Assembly (NCBI GenBank): GCA_910592205.1
Contig: CAJVPJ010000300.1
Span: 1 to 29,902 of the forward strand
DNA: 29,902 nucleotides
Reading direction: 5' to 3'
From: Paraglomus occultum
Lineage: Eukaryota > Glomeromycota > Glomeromycetes > Paraglomerales > Paraglomeraceae
Below, one piece after another: positions 1 through 10,900 of the stretch; positions within the stretch are counted from its first letter, which is position 1; the number at the start of each line of letters is the position of its first letter. Below the pieces are notes generated by a model, which made no database searches, was not told the origin of the DNA, and worked only from the letters and a program-made list of their open reading frames with translations. The position numbers were made by a program, and so were the translations under genes.

Positions 1-446
1 AACTCTCTAATATAAAAGCCTTAGAGTTTTGAAAGTTGGGTATTTTATTTCGGTCTTTAGGTGTCTTGCACCATAGATGTTGCTAAGCATGATTACTAAT
101 TTCTACATATGCACGCATATGGCTCCATCAAGCAACGCGCGAAGGAAGATCCCCCGCGCTATGATCAAACTACAATTTTTACAATTATAAATCTTTTTAC
201 TTCACACCATGAGATCTCGAATCACTACTTTCACACCGGTTTCTTCAGCTTTGGGATTTCAGCCTTTGTCTAAACTTATAATGTCACATCTGTAAGGTAT
301 GTATTGCGGATTTATCCAATGTCACAACAACAAACGCTGACAATAATAAATAAGGGCTAGTTCTATGGAAGCCAATGATGTCTCGATATTTTGCAAACCA
401 AAAAACGTTATAATTACTGCAAGAATTTTAACCTCTCTTACGACTA
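1..446. other. Intergenic, no gene seen
   Basis: No open frame or spliced coding pattern is visible here. The only local structure is a short palindrome near 106-121. The stretch ends at the TA duplication that marks the left end of the Tc1-like element. Confidence 0.6.
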
Positions 447-1816
447 CAATGGTGTTCAAAAAATGACAAATAATTCAGGACTATTAATGACAAACGGTGT
501 TATATTATTGGGAGAAGGAAATACATGAAGCCCCAAAATACAATTATTGACCAAGATTCCAATAAGAACAATCCATTATTAAATTTGACTGACAAAACAT
601 CATTCCAATTGTTTCAGAACACAATTAAACATTGACAATGCCAATATGCCCAATGCTGAAAGATTGATGCAAAATAATGGCATGGGGTGGTTTCTGTGCA
701 AAAGGAAAGACCAGTCTCTTTTGCTTCAGCCATATCTAATATCATGGAGACTGTCGTAGTGCCACACTAGGGAGAGCGATCGTGTAACACTCTTGAGATT
801 TAGCGTTTCAAACGGAGTTTCGGCTTACTCCTACTGGTCTGTAATCTCAGGCGAGTTGGTGACCTTAAAGGCTTTACGTATTGTTCGTCTAAGCGAACGT
901 ATACACGTATCTGGTAAAATTATTATTTCCTCTCGAGATAACTAACTGGTTCTAATTAGTCGGATTCAAACTAAAGTCTACTCAGTTGGGAAAGTTTTCA
1001 CTAATGTACGCGTAGTTGAATAAGAAATAATAATTCTTCAGGCCGAGAACACGCAATTACGATTGCAAGATTCGTAAATTGCAACCAGAGCCCAGATAAC
1101 GTTTTCGTTATAACTCCGGTGCAAAACGTTGACTATATTGGGCGAGTTCGTAGTGCCATATGTTGTCTATTATTAGGAGCGGTGCAATTTGATGCCTATA
1201 TCGGTCCATCAGTGTTGTCATATGAAAATTACTTTCGTTACACCGGATTCTATGATTGGAATGTTGTATTGCCGATCGGAAATCACCGAGGAATACGTCA
1301 TCCATAAGCGTCGATATAAGCGTCGATATGACAAGACAAATTTTTGTGTCAGAATATTAGAACAACACCTTTCAGAATTAAGAGAACTGTTGGGAAGCAA
1401 ATGGTGCTTCCAACAGGATAATGATCCCTAAGCATACTAATACCTTGTGTACTGCAAAGGACTTCTTCAAATGGTTTTTTATTTGGACTGCCGTCCAACA
1501 GTCCTGACCTTAATTCTATTGAAACATTGTTAAAACAAATGTGGAAAAAATAAACCAAACAACTGTAAGGAATCCAAATACTGTCTTAATTAATTTAGTA
1601 GATTCGATGAAGCATCGATTTGAACTAATAATAATTATAAAAAATTAATGGTGATTGAATATTTTAACTGTTGTAGAAAAAGCCTTGCTTGGCATTCAAT
1701 ATTAAATAATAAATCAAATAATCATCACTTTATTAAGCTTTCAAACCATGTAATATATGATGAGTTAGAAAGAAATTTGTTCGTGTCGTTTTGTCTTTTT
1801 TTTTTGAACACCACTG
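447..1816 (+). mobile_element. Decayed full-length Tc1-like DNA transposon
   Basis: The left end at 447 reads CAATGGTGTTCAAAAAA. The right end, read on the opposite strand from 1816, begins CAGTGGTGTTCAAAAAA, so the element has terminal inverted repeats of about 25 bases with few mismatches. Both ends are flanked by TA (445-446 and 1817-1818), the target-site duplication of Tc1/mariner elements. The length of about 1.37 kb is normal for an autonomous Tc1 element. The interior holds a transposase relic broken by stops and frameshifts, so this copy cannot move by itself. Confidence 0.8.
1119..1640 (+). pseudogene. Tc1-family transposase relic
   Basis: Pieces of a Tc1-type DDE transposase lie in different frames. 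Around 1390-1440 the frame gives WCFQQDNDP, matching the conserved F-Q-x-DNxP block around the second catalytic Asp of Tc1 transposases. After a frame change come KHTNTL and then S-PDLNSIE (about 1500-1525), which is the SPDLNPIE block with the third acidic residue. Near 1585-1620 the tail reads LINLVDSM, the usual C-terminal helix region. The N-terminal paired-like helix-turn-helix part is not readable with confidence upstream. Several stops and frameshifts separate the pieces, so it is dead. The similar tail in the element at 5022-5645 suggests the two elements are related but distinct families; their terminal repeats differ. Confidence 0.75.
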
Positions 1817-1818
1817 TA

Positions 1819-3261
1819 ACTGTCATGTCGAAGATGTACTATTCATTCGTCTTCATTAAAGTATTTCGGCATCTTGATTATTAAAAAAAACTAATTTGGT
1901 TGGGGAATTTTTCTTTTTACTCAATTTTGTTTTTTTTATTTATTAACTCTCTTACTACTTATTACTACTTGGCTCATTTGCTATTTAAATCGTGAACCTA
2001 TGATTTTATTATGGTGGTTGTATTCGGATGGAACAAACTTTATTATTGTTACACAATAAATAATATTAGTTATAATATTCTTCTTGGATAATATCTGAAC
2101 AATGTTAAATGTAGGCTAATTTCCAATTTGATATTTAATCCTGCTAGTGCTTTCTTAATTTTAGGAACAAAAAGTTGCGTGGACTTGATCGAGACTATAG
2201 AGTGGATTGAAATAAGGCGACTAAAAGTGTAATTAACGAATTTCAAACTAGATGATGAGATCTTAGTATTATGGTATTCACACATTCGAATATTGTTAAT
2301 ATTAATAGTCTCCTTGTTTTGTACGTAAGAAACATTACAGCATTCATTGTTAAACTTTATATACGAGTGGTAGGCTTATTCTCCACACAAAATCTGATCA
2401 GGTTCTCATTTGAAGTTTGTACAAGTTACATAATACTAATACAGTGTTGTAAAGTTCAACAGGCATTTTTTAGTTTACATCCTACATTGGAGTAAAAACT
2501 TATTTCTTTGACATAGAATGATCGGGATCTACGAAGTACGAGTCAATCCAATCCACGCGATGCTTTATATTCATTTTCAGTCAAACAGTTTTCGAGTGCT
2601 ATTTGTGTGTTCTCATGCTTTGGCTTGACGATGGCAATATTATTGGGGAAATTTGCTGTCTAAGACACGTTGAGAAAAACACTATCATTCAAGAGACAAA
2701 ATAACGTCATACGTGGTATTATAGAGCGCAAATTTTAAAGAGTACGTCGTGTATTATACGTATAAAATTAGAAGATACATTATTTTGTTGCATACTAACA
2801 TTACTACGTTACAAAGAAGAGAAACGAAAAACTTTATATTTCTTTTCACTAGGAGATTCTACCGTCGCACTCTAGTTCTCAATCTTAGCCTGCCTTGTTG
2901 TCGTAAAATAGTCTTTTTTTTTTTTCGAACTAGTATTAGACAAAGGAACATTGACATCGTTCTTGCTACAAATGCGTGTCTCTTCTGTTACAAACGCGCT
3001 AGATACCGGTAAGTGGTATTATATCACATCAATATCAGCCAATGCAATAGATAAACTAATCGATAATTAGGTATAAAATAACCACGTTCATGTTCTGTTC
3101 AGATTGAGCGATTCTCTTCAAAGAACCTTATAACATATTTTGCCGTCTCTCGATCCAAGGAGCAATCAAGCAATTGTGGTTCGGTTGCCGTGGCAACATT
3201 ATAAATTGTTCGGAGCCCTTCTTGTATAACGTAACAATCTGAATAACGAATATAAAATTGA
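1819..3261. other. Intergenic, no supported gene
   Basis: Open frames here are short, lack splice-consistent extension and show AT-driven composition. No terminal repeats, tRNA or conserved protein motif was recognised. Confidence 0.5.
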
Positions 3262-3639
3262 TCAGAACCATGCTACTAAATGAAATAAAATATTTGAAAC
3301 AGTACCATGTAAACAAGTTGACAGTTGAGAAATCAGGTAAATCCATCGATTAGTCGTCAAGAAAAATGTTGGATCATCCAACTGCTGCATATTAAATGTA
3401 AGCAAAGATAATTTAACTTGATGTCAACGATTCTTACTTACACTGTCTATCAAATTGTAAGTTAAATGTGCATTATAAATCTCCTCCAAAAACAACATTG
3501 CTTCTTTTAAGTTGTGAATTGGAATTATTGTCTTGGCAGATGAGCAAGAGAGAAGGCTGAGAAAGAGAATAGGGATGATCAAAATTTTGCTACGAACAAC
3601 GAATCGGAAAAGTGCAGGAGATGTCCATATATAAACCAT
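3262..3639 (-). CDS. Candidate two-exon small secreted or membrane protein
   Basis: This gene model is tentative and I recognise no family. Exon 1 (3639 down to 3442) opens with ATG and encodes about 66 residues. A hydrophobic run at residues about 18-33 ends in small residues (SCSSA), as in a signal peptide. It ends at a consensus donor, GTAAGTAAG. The acceptor is ATATGCAG, and exon 2 (3384 down to 3262) continues in the same phase to a TGA, giving 106 residues in all. Exon 2 is rich in aromatic and aliphatic residues. A second good donor motif (CGCGGTAAGTGCC) sits just upstream of the ATG at about 3646-3660, so the true first exon could lie further upstream with a different start. Phase agreement at the join is the main support; codon bias and homology are not established. 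Confidence 0.33.
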
Positions 3640-4374
3640 TGTTTACGCCGGCACTTACCGCGTCTGAATCTCGTACAAGGGTGCAGAATTTCCAGACTTG
3701 AGGGATAATAAAACGAAAACGTTTCGGTATTTTCTAGAAGATGCATTTACCCTATTGTTCAAAAACCGGGGATGAACAAATATTGAATACGTCACAGTTC
3801 GGAATCTATGCTTTCGTTAATGATATTTACCTTTCTGCAACCTTGGAAATTAAGTAGGTAGCACTTTCTTTTTCGAATTCATGATTGCAATTTAGACAGA
3901 TAAAAGTTGTATTTGACTTTGGGAATGTAATGTCCTATCGATGTAGAGACTAATTAATGTTTATTGTAAAGGAAAATTGCCGCACGTTACAGACAATTTT
4001 ACAAACACCTGGCGTTGATGGGACATTGTCAACGTCTGTGAACGCATTTATTTCAACCATATATATGAAGTGCGTGTGTTAAAATAACATTTATACGTAT
4101 TCTTACATTACGTTGCAATACATAGACCTACATCGTACTTTCCACGTTCGTTGCTTTATTTCGTCAATCATACCGCGCCATGAGATGTCAATACTTTTAT
4201 TAACAAGAATAATTGGTGGTAGCGGCATGTTTGAAGAGTGCGTAAGATTAGACATTGTTATCGGTTGCAGAAAATGACAACCTTAATAATACACGGTAGT
4301 CGGGCATGTGACATAGATGACGTATAGGATGTCTCATGAACACAGTCTTTTATATCTGGCTTCCTTTTTTACTA
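3640..4374. other. Intergenic, no gene seen
   Basis: There are no convincing coding exons. A small hairpin (CGTTGA, a ten-base loop, TCAACG) lies near 4012-4033. The region may hold the 5' leader of the minus-strand candidate gene that ends at 3262. Confidence 0.45.
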
Positions 4375-4539
4375 CAGGTGAAACCTGTTTAACCGGCGCT
4401 GATTAAACCGTCTCGGCCGCCTCACGACTACACCAAATTTTCATTAGTTAGAAACTTTCTCTAGTTAAACAATTTTCTGAGCCGGTCTTTGGCTAAACCT
4501 GGCCAAAAATTGGCAAACCAGGCCCGCCGGTTTCACCTG
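4375..4539. mobile_element. 165-bp MITE, Tc1/mariner or pogo type
   Basis: The ends CAGGTGAAACC and GGTTTCACCTG are perfect inverted repeats of 11 bases. They are flanked by TA on both sides (4373-4374 and 4540-4541), so the inverted match including the TA is 13 bases. The interior is GC-richer than its surroundings and carries repeated TTAAACC/GGTTTA-like motifs in both orientations. There is no coding capacity, which fits a miniature non-autonomous element moved by a transposase encoded elsewhere. Confidence 0.8.
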
Positions 4540-4887
4540 TAACGTTTGGAAATTGATCAACAGGCATGGAACTCGCAAGCTTTTAAACGACGATAGCGAT
4601 TAAAATACATTGGTATATAAACTGCAGAAATTTAACAATGAAAATCTCTAGATCCTTGAGACGTAATAGAATGGATAGGCTGGCGAGCAAGACGCGGTAG
4701 CGGGCACGATAAGTATCTTACCCTTTCTTGGAACCCGAATTTGTTAAATTATTTTTTTATTAGATATATAAGTATTAATATTAATGACAACTTTACTTTA
4801 ATGTTTAGTCGCATTTTTAGATTATGTCATGGATAATCAAATTAGTTACAAAATCATGACATTAATGTAGAGTTATCTTCGAATTTA

Positions 4888-4950
4888 CAGTCGAACCTCC
4901 ATAAAGAACAATGGAACAATTCTATGATCAAAATTTTTAAATCCTAAGCA
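4888..4950 (+). mobile_element. Solo Tigger/pogo-like terminal end (truncated)
   Basis: After a TA at 4886-4887 the sequence starts CAGTCGAACCTCCATAAAG, closely resembling the CAGTCGAACCTC-type termini of Tigger/pogo elements. No matching inverted end was found nearby, so this is probably a truncated copy, perhaps cut by the insertion that begins at 5022. Confidence 0.4.
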
Positions 4951-5021
4951 ATAAAAATCTTCTTTTGGGTTTAAAATAAGCTCCGAATCAGAATTCAAAC
5001 AAGCAAGGACTTTTTCATATA

Positions 5022-5645
5022 CAGTGTGTTACGGAATTTTTTACACGTGACATAAACACGTCTAGCGCGCTGTGTACGCATGCAATTTATAACGCGTAAA
5101 ATACAAAACAAAACTTTGCGTTTCAAGCTAAAATTTAACGTATTTAACAGTGTCATTATTACAGCAACTTTTAAGATAACTTCGTGTACAATACCTCTTT
5201 CAAAAGAAAAAACACAGCGTCAGACTATATTACATTTGTGGAATAATGGCATTCGAAATGCCAAACAAAGCCATACACAGACCGGTATTGCGCTCAGTAC
5301 TGTTTATTATAACATCAAAAAACTGAAGAAAACGGGGACAAATCAGCACGCAAAAGCTTACTTGCAAGTGAAGAAGAGAATGCCGCAAAATATTGAGGAT
5401 TTGGAGCAATTTATGAAGGAGGAGTGGCAGAACATTCCAAATAATGTTATAATTAATCTCGTAGACTCAATGTCTAGACGTTGTCAAAGTGTAATCGAGA
5501 GAAACGGAGAAAGAATTAATTATTAATTTGTTATTAACAAAATTTGTGCGTTTTTTGGCTTTCAAACAAGCCATATTTCATAATTTTCGAATCGCTGTGG
5601 TACAACATGATTTTCTTTGATTCCGGATAATTTTGTAACACACTG
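5022..5645 (+). mobile_element. Internally deleted Tc1-like element
   Basis: The left end CAGTGTGTTAC (5022) and right end GTAACACACTG (to 5645) are perfect inverted repeats of 11 bases. TA lies on both sides (5020-5021 and 5646-5647). At 624 bases it is less than half the length of an autonomous Tc1 element. Inside is one open frame that carries only the head and tail of the transposase, so the central catalytic part has been deleted. The element is non-autonomous. Confidence 0.85.
5080..5526 (+). CDS. Transposase-derived 148-codon ORF lacking the DDE core
   Basis: The frame runs uninterrupted from 5080 to a TAA at 5526. Residues about 41-86 (starting SKEKTQRQTILHLW, ending YNIKKLKKTG) match the N-terminal helix-turn-helix that binds the terminal repeats in Tc1 transposases. 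Residues about 104-148, with EEWQNIP, INLVDSMSRRCQSVIE and a final INY, match the canonical transposase C-terminus. The D-D-E catalytic domain that normally separates them is absent. The first 40 residues look like translated leader, so the natural start is unclear. If expressed, the product could bind the element's ends but could not cut DNA, so it might act as a repressor; that is inference. It may equally be a young deletion derivative with no function. Confidence 0.7.
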   Translation: MQFITRKIQNKTLRFKLKFNVFNSVIITATFKITSCTIPLSKEKTQRQTILHLWNNGIRNAKQSHTQTGIALSTVYYNIKKLKKTGTNQHAKAYLQVKKRMPQNIEDLEQFMKEEWQNIPNNVIINLVDSMSRRCQSVIERNGERINY

Positions 5646-5647
5646 TA

Positions 5648-6127
5648 TATATTATTATGATATACCATATGTTCCCTTGGTTGCGGGTGACATATATCGA
5701 TATACGTTGATTAGTGATGTTTAAACTGCGATTTATACTCACGATCTAAATATCGGTCTTGTTATTACAGTCTTTATCCCCTAATAACTCCTCTCACTGT
5801 CTTCAAATGTTCTCAGCCAAATGTTTGCTCCGCAATCACACTTGACAAAAAAAATGACGTCACCGTTTGTGTTATATGAGCTTCTCAATAAAGAATCTGT
5901 CGCAACGGTCACGTTACTGTAACAGATCTTGGGGTAGTTTCACGGAAAGAAGCGTAAATAAAGTCGCGTCAAATTAAATTACGTGGAAAATTATTAGGCA
6001 ATTAATTTGGCGTGACGATATATAAACGCCATTATTCAAAAATATTCCTTATTGTTTATCCATAACGCTTTTCGGTAGTCCATTCCTCTCGTCTGCCTGT
6101 TATTTTGTGCTTAGTCAAATTTTCCTA
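5648..6127. other. Intergenic with upstream region of the next gene
   Basis: No coding exon is seen. A TATA-like stretch, ATATATAAAC, lies at about 6018-6028, some 100 bases before the first ATG of the following gene, and could be its core promoter. Confidence 0.4.
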
Positions 6128-6942
6128 ATGTCTCGCGTCCCAGGAAAAAGACGAAAGTGTGTGACTTTTGTAAATTTCTATTACTGTGCTAAGCTATTTA
6201 TGGACAGATCTCACAGTATCAGATATTGACGAAACCTATAAAGATTCCCTAAAAGCAAGTGAAGAGTATCTGCTTGTTTAACTACTACTATATACGGTCA
6301 AACATATTTGGACCCAGAGAAATGTAAAGCCAGAGGTTTTGAACCAATCAAGTAAGTAATTTATTAGCTTTGTTTCTTGGTCTCTTTGCTGATGTGTCTC
6401 TTTCTGCAGAGCAGCTGAGGAAGAAATAAAAGGGATCCATTGGGCAGAATGGATTGAAAGAAGAACAGAAGAGATAGGATTTTGCGCTCAATTCGAGGAA
6501 TTTCTTGCTAAATTGTAAGCTGACATCTTGTTTCTCTTAATTATAAAACGAAAACACAGTCTCAAGTAGAACTAATGTCATCTATTTTTATAGTCCGCCA
6601 GAATTTGTAAATAAGGATCGAGATCCGAAATCTCTGGATTGCTTGGATGACACCCCAATACCAAAGAAGAGAAATAAGAGTGATAAAAAGCCATCAACAA
6701 AGATATCTATTTGTGAAGTGGTATTTAGTGGAAAATGCTGTTAACTCTCTTAAAATTAGTTCTTTATTGATCAAAGCTTCACATCTGTGAACCATAAAAT
6801 CAAACTTGAAGATGGATTTTATGTCAAGGTCATTGCTGTAAAGATGAACAAAGATAATGTTTTTTTAGAGGTGGAGGAAAAAGTTGGAGATAAATTGGAA
6901 TATTACGAAATTGAGTATCAGCAAGATATGGTTGGATTGTAA
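6128..6942 (+). CDS. Unrecognised six-exon gene, lysine-rich small protein
   Basis: I do not recognise a family. A phase-consistent model is exons 6128-6158, 6208-6258 (or a start at 6217), 6318-6351, 6410-6514, 6594-6720 and 6760-6942, giving about 175-180 residues. Strong donors are GTAAGT at 6352 and GTAAGC at 6515; strong acceptors are TTTCTGCAG at 6409 and TTTTTATAG at 6593. The first two introns and the last one (about 39 bases) are weaker calls. The N-terminus is basic (GKRRK). The middle has ARGFEPIKAAEEIKGIHWAEW and a Lys-rich linker (PKKRNKSDKKPSTK) that could be a nuclear localisation signal. The C-terminal exon gives alternating hydrophobic/charged residues (FYVKVIAVKM, VFLEVEEKVG) as in a small beta-barrel such as a Tudor- or MBT-like fold; that is a guess. 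An AATAAA at 7050-7055 follows. It could also be a pseudogene if the weak introns are wrong. Confidence 0.55.
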
Positions 6943-7049
6943 TTTTTATTATTTTCATTGATCTAAATAACCTCATTTATTTCCACAAATGTTATAATTC
7001 TGATCATGGATATTCTTTGCCTGATTATATAATGTTAAAATTGTCGAAA

Positions 7050-7055
7050 AATAAA
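7050..7055 (+). terminator. Polyadenylation signal AATAAA
   Basis: A canonical AATAAA lies 108 bases past the TAA of the gene at 6128-6942, a normal 3' UTR distance. Confidence 0.5.
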
Positions 7056-7275
7056 TGCAACGCATCAATCGGGTAGAGCTTTATTAACGACTTTATGAAT
7101 TATCAATGCGTCTAAGTAACTACCTATGCAAAGGTGAATTTATTGTATTTGATCTTACCAAGTCGAAAGATGATCCTTTGGCAATTCGGTTAAGGTTTGA
7201 TACTCCGTTAGATTTATAGAATTGCGTAAAAGAATAAAAAGTGACCAGCTGATGCATAGAAAAAGGTATAAAAAG

Positions 7276-7662
7276 CTACGCACTATATATCACTTTTGAA
7301 ATCTTGGATTTGTTTGTCCCTGATTGCTTGGTCCAGTGCAGCTCGTCGTTTTCTTGTAGAGAATCATAAAGACCATTTTTGTCAGTTTTCGCCATTCCGA
7401 ATGTGGCTGTCTCCCATTTTTCAATAGAGAAACCGCCTTGGAAAACATAACTGTAACCCGAGTCCATTTGAATGATTCTTTTTGGTAAGAGTATGTACTG
7501 AAAGATATATAGCTTGGATGCTAAAAGGGTTGGGTTTTGTAGTAAAGCTATAATAGTAATACAATAGGCGAATTTCTCGAACCGACTATTCCTTCTAAGG
7601 AGGGAGGGAAGCTTAACCCTATCACTTAGTTTAGCGGTATTGTAATACTCTTCGCTTGGCAT
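7276..7662 (-). CDS. Unrecognised 128-residue protein or two-exon gene
   Basis: The frame is open from an ATG at 7662 to a TAG at 7276, long for such AT-rich DNA. I recognise no family. Residues about 30-58 are hydrophobic. The C-terminal half is polar, with KWETATFGMAKTDKNGLYDS and a Lys/Ser-rich tail. An alternative reading splices out a phase-0 intron: a donor GTTAAGC after codon 15 and a TATCTTTCAG acceptor before YILLPKR would remove most of the hydrophobic stretch, leaving about 90 residues. The ATG lies 325 bases from the PPWD1 ATG in divergent orientation, so they may share a promoter. An AATAAA on the minus strand (plus 7139-7144) sits about 130 bases past the stop. No protein-level evidence backs it. 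Confidence 0.42.
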   Translation of the reverse strand: MPSEEYYNTAKLSDRVKLPSLLRRNSRFEKFAYCITIIALLQNPTLLASKLYIFQYILLPKRIIQMDSGYSYVFQGGFSIEKWETATFGMAKTDKNGLYDSLQENDELHWTKQSGTNKSKISKVIYSA

Positions 7663-7987
7663 CGAGCAGTAATGTCATCACAACGGAATACGTGTTTTTG
7701 CTTGGCTCGATTATTTCGTTAGTTATTATTTCCGCAGTAGCTAATTACTATTCAATAATGTAATATGGGGCGGGGCGGATCCGCATCACAACATGACAAA
7801 CTTTTATCCAAGGTATGTTGGTGCTGGAAGGGTCGTTAATGGGATTACATGTCTAAATTTGGTTGCTCTAACCTCGTCTTTTACGCAAAAAATTTTGATT
7901 TTCTACTTTTTAATCACGTGATAGTGAAAATTTTCATTGATAATTTGAAACACGTCCTGGAGATTTTACAAAAAAAACTAATACAGG
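7663..7987. promoter_or_regulatory. Putative bidirectional promoter region upstream of PPWD1
   Basis: This 325-base gap separates the PPWD1 start from the divergent ORF at 7276-7662. It contains a local GC-rich patch (GGGGCGGGGCGGATCCGC, about 7767-7784) resembling an Sp1-type GC box in otherwise AT-rich DNA, and no TATA box close to either ATG. A TATA-less housekeeping promoter is a reasonable inference. Confidence 0.4.
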
Positions 7988-10900
7988 ATGGCGGAAGAGA
8001 CAAGAGAGTCTGTTCTCGGAAAAAGAGCCGAACGAGGGGAGGAATATTCCGAAGATGGTAAGGTTACGTGCAATTGCGAAAAGCAGAGATGTAAGGAGAG
8101 AGAATATTATCACAAGGGAATGATTTGTCCGGATCCCCGTAGTGACTATTCTCTGCGGTCATCTATCTTCGAAGGCAATTTGGTTATACTACATCGTACT
8201 ATCCACCATTCTGAATCTGCAATAAACTTTTCTAGAAAGCGATCACGAAATCGGTCCTGCTCTTCCGAGCGCGGATGATGCACCCAGAAAGAAAGCACGA
8301 GGTAATCCTCCAAACCGCTACGTTCCAACGTCATTCTTGAATCCAATCCTTATTATGATCCCCTCACTTCTTTTGCCTCTACTCTTTTTTTGCTTAGCTT
8401 TATTTCTATTTATTGCCTTACTGTAATCCTTTGCCCCATGCTCTCCTCACGCCTTCAATTATTTCGAGCGATAACGACCCAATCCCCGTATATTTTATAT
8501 CCCAACTCACAGACGAAACAAAATAATTCAACAAACTACCACAATTTTTCCACTCAATAATCAGTTTTGGCTCACGAGAAACTTTACCTTGAGAACTTGC
8601 CGTCGGCTGATATGTATGAGCGGTCATATATGCATAGAGACGTGCTTAATTTTGTAGCTGTTACCAAGTATGTGATGGAGAGGATGGAATCTGGCTGGTT
8701 TGATGAGTTGATTTGTTGGAATGAAATTAACTCATTGCTTGTAATGTTTATCGCGATTTTATTGAGAGCATCGATCATGCCATGTACCTTGTTTACTGAA
8801 ATCATTTATTTTACAATAGAAATGATTTCGTGATTACCACTTCCGTCGATGGTCATTTAAAATTCTGGAAGAAGAACGAACAGGGAATCGAATTTGTAAA
8901 GCATTTTCGGTCACATTTGGGTGAGTTTTAATGCAATGCAAAAGTTTGATGTTTTTACGACGCGTATTAACAATGGAGAACGTTTGTACTAGGGAGTATA
9001 ACTGGAATAGGTCTTTCGGCTGATAGCAATCTGCTCGCCACCATTGCTGTTGACAAGGCGATCAAAATTTACGATGTCATTAATTTCGGTAAAATAAACG
9101 TTTTATGTTAACCATTGATCAACATGACGATATGGGAGTAAATATTAATCTGGTTAATATTATTGCAGATATGATTAATATGATGAAATTAGACTACATA
9201 CCGAAATGTGTTTGTTGGATACATAAGAGGGGACAAGCTCAAGCACTAGTTGCCTGGTAATTATAATGATCGAGTAGTCGCGTAATACCTACAACAAATG
9301 ATTAACAGTTGGTCTATAAAAATTGTGTGTAGCACCGACCAGGAATCGTCGAAAATCTACATATATGATGGTCGAGGCGACGGAAAGCCATTACACGTAC
9401 TGTCAACAATGCACTCGCATCCAGTGCAGGTCATGCAGGTTAGTATGGCTTTTGCAGTATTGATTCCTCGGATTTAACTTACTTTTTGTTTGTTTATAAA
9501 AGTATAATGATAGATTCCATTGTGTCGTATCGGCAGATTCATCAGGAATGATGGAGTATTGGGACCCGGAAGAACCCTTTGAATTGCCAAAGACAGTGGC
9601 ATTCGAATATAAATCCGATACCGATTTATATGAGTTCAAGAAAGTAATTATATTGTTTATTAGGCATATGTTGATATTATGTATTATTTTAATGATCTAA
9701 TGTCCGAACTATGCTTTAGACCAAATCTGTCCCACATACTTTGACGTTTTCCCCAGATTATACTCAGTTCGTAACGATGAGTAGTGATCGCCAAGTACGC
9801 GTTTTCAAGTTTTTGACTGGAAAAATGGTTAGGAAATACGATGAATCATTAGCAGTTGTTAGCGAAATGCAGCAGGTATTGCGAATTTCAGATTCTTTTT
9901 GATATATTGTGTGAATACATTCAACTTACGATTCGTTTATTGTATGATATAATAGGCCGGTACAACCATATATAGTCTAGATGATATGGAATTTGGCCGT
10001 CGCTTGGCTGTAGAAAAAGAATTAGAAAAGACTCCACAAGTGACGACCATGAATGCAGGTATATGTTTGGATTTGATCTTATCAAGGCTATATTAACTTA
10101 ATCATTGGTTCTAAAAGCAAATCGTTATTTTTTTGTCAGTCTTTGATGAAAGTGGCCATTTTATAATTTATCCGACTATGCTTGGAATAAAAGTTGTTAA
10201 TATTCATACGAATAAAGTCGTACGTCTTATCGGGAAAACCGAGACGCATAGGTTTTTGAACGTGGATTTATATCAAGGGAAACCGAGGAGGAAAGCCTTA
10301 GTCACATTGGTATGTTGCGTGTACACAACATTTGCGTTATTTATTTAGACTATCGAGCCTCACCCTACATTTGGTATTTACTAATGTATCATCAGGCAAT
10401 GGCGGCTTCGGATAATCCATTGATGAAAGAAAGCGAAACTGCAGATCCAACATTATTCTGTACTGCATATAAACGGAACAGATTCTTTATGTTCACTAGG
10501 CGGGAACCCGATGCGTGAGTGTGAACTATATATATGTTCAAACCATATAGGGTCTATGTGATTGTGCGCGCCGATAACTAATTTTTCCCACTTAATGACA
10601 ACAGGCAAGATTCGCACAAAGGAGACAGAGATATATTCAATGAGAAGCCGTCCCGTGAAGAACAGACCGTCGCTTCTGCACAGCCTACCAAACAGAAACT
10701 CGGCACAAACGCGATTATTCGTACTACGTCTGGAGATATCCATATCCGCTTATTCCCCGAATATGCCCCGAAAGCTGTTGAGAATTTCGTCACTCATTCG
10801 AAGAATGGATATTATAACAATGTCATATTTCATAGAGTTATTAAGGGATTTATGATTCAAACCGGAGATCCATTGGGTAAGTCAATATTTCTAAAAAAAA

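Noticed and set aside
6128-6942. Possible HP1/chromo-shadow protein
   Set aside because: The GFEPIKAAEEIKG stretch only superficially recalls a chromo-shadow domain; the aromatic and PxVxL-binding pattern does not follow.
7276-7662. Possible CDK regulatory subunit (CKS) gene
   Set aside because: The start and a YILLPK stretch vaguely recall CKS proteins, but the EWR, GVQQS and HYM-type core motifs are absent.
10453-10855. Minus-strand and alternate plus-strand frames inside PPWD1
   Set aside because: They are shadows of PPWD1 exons 12 and 13, whose true frame matches the cyclophilin family.
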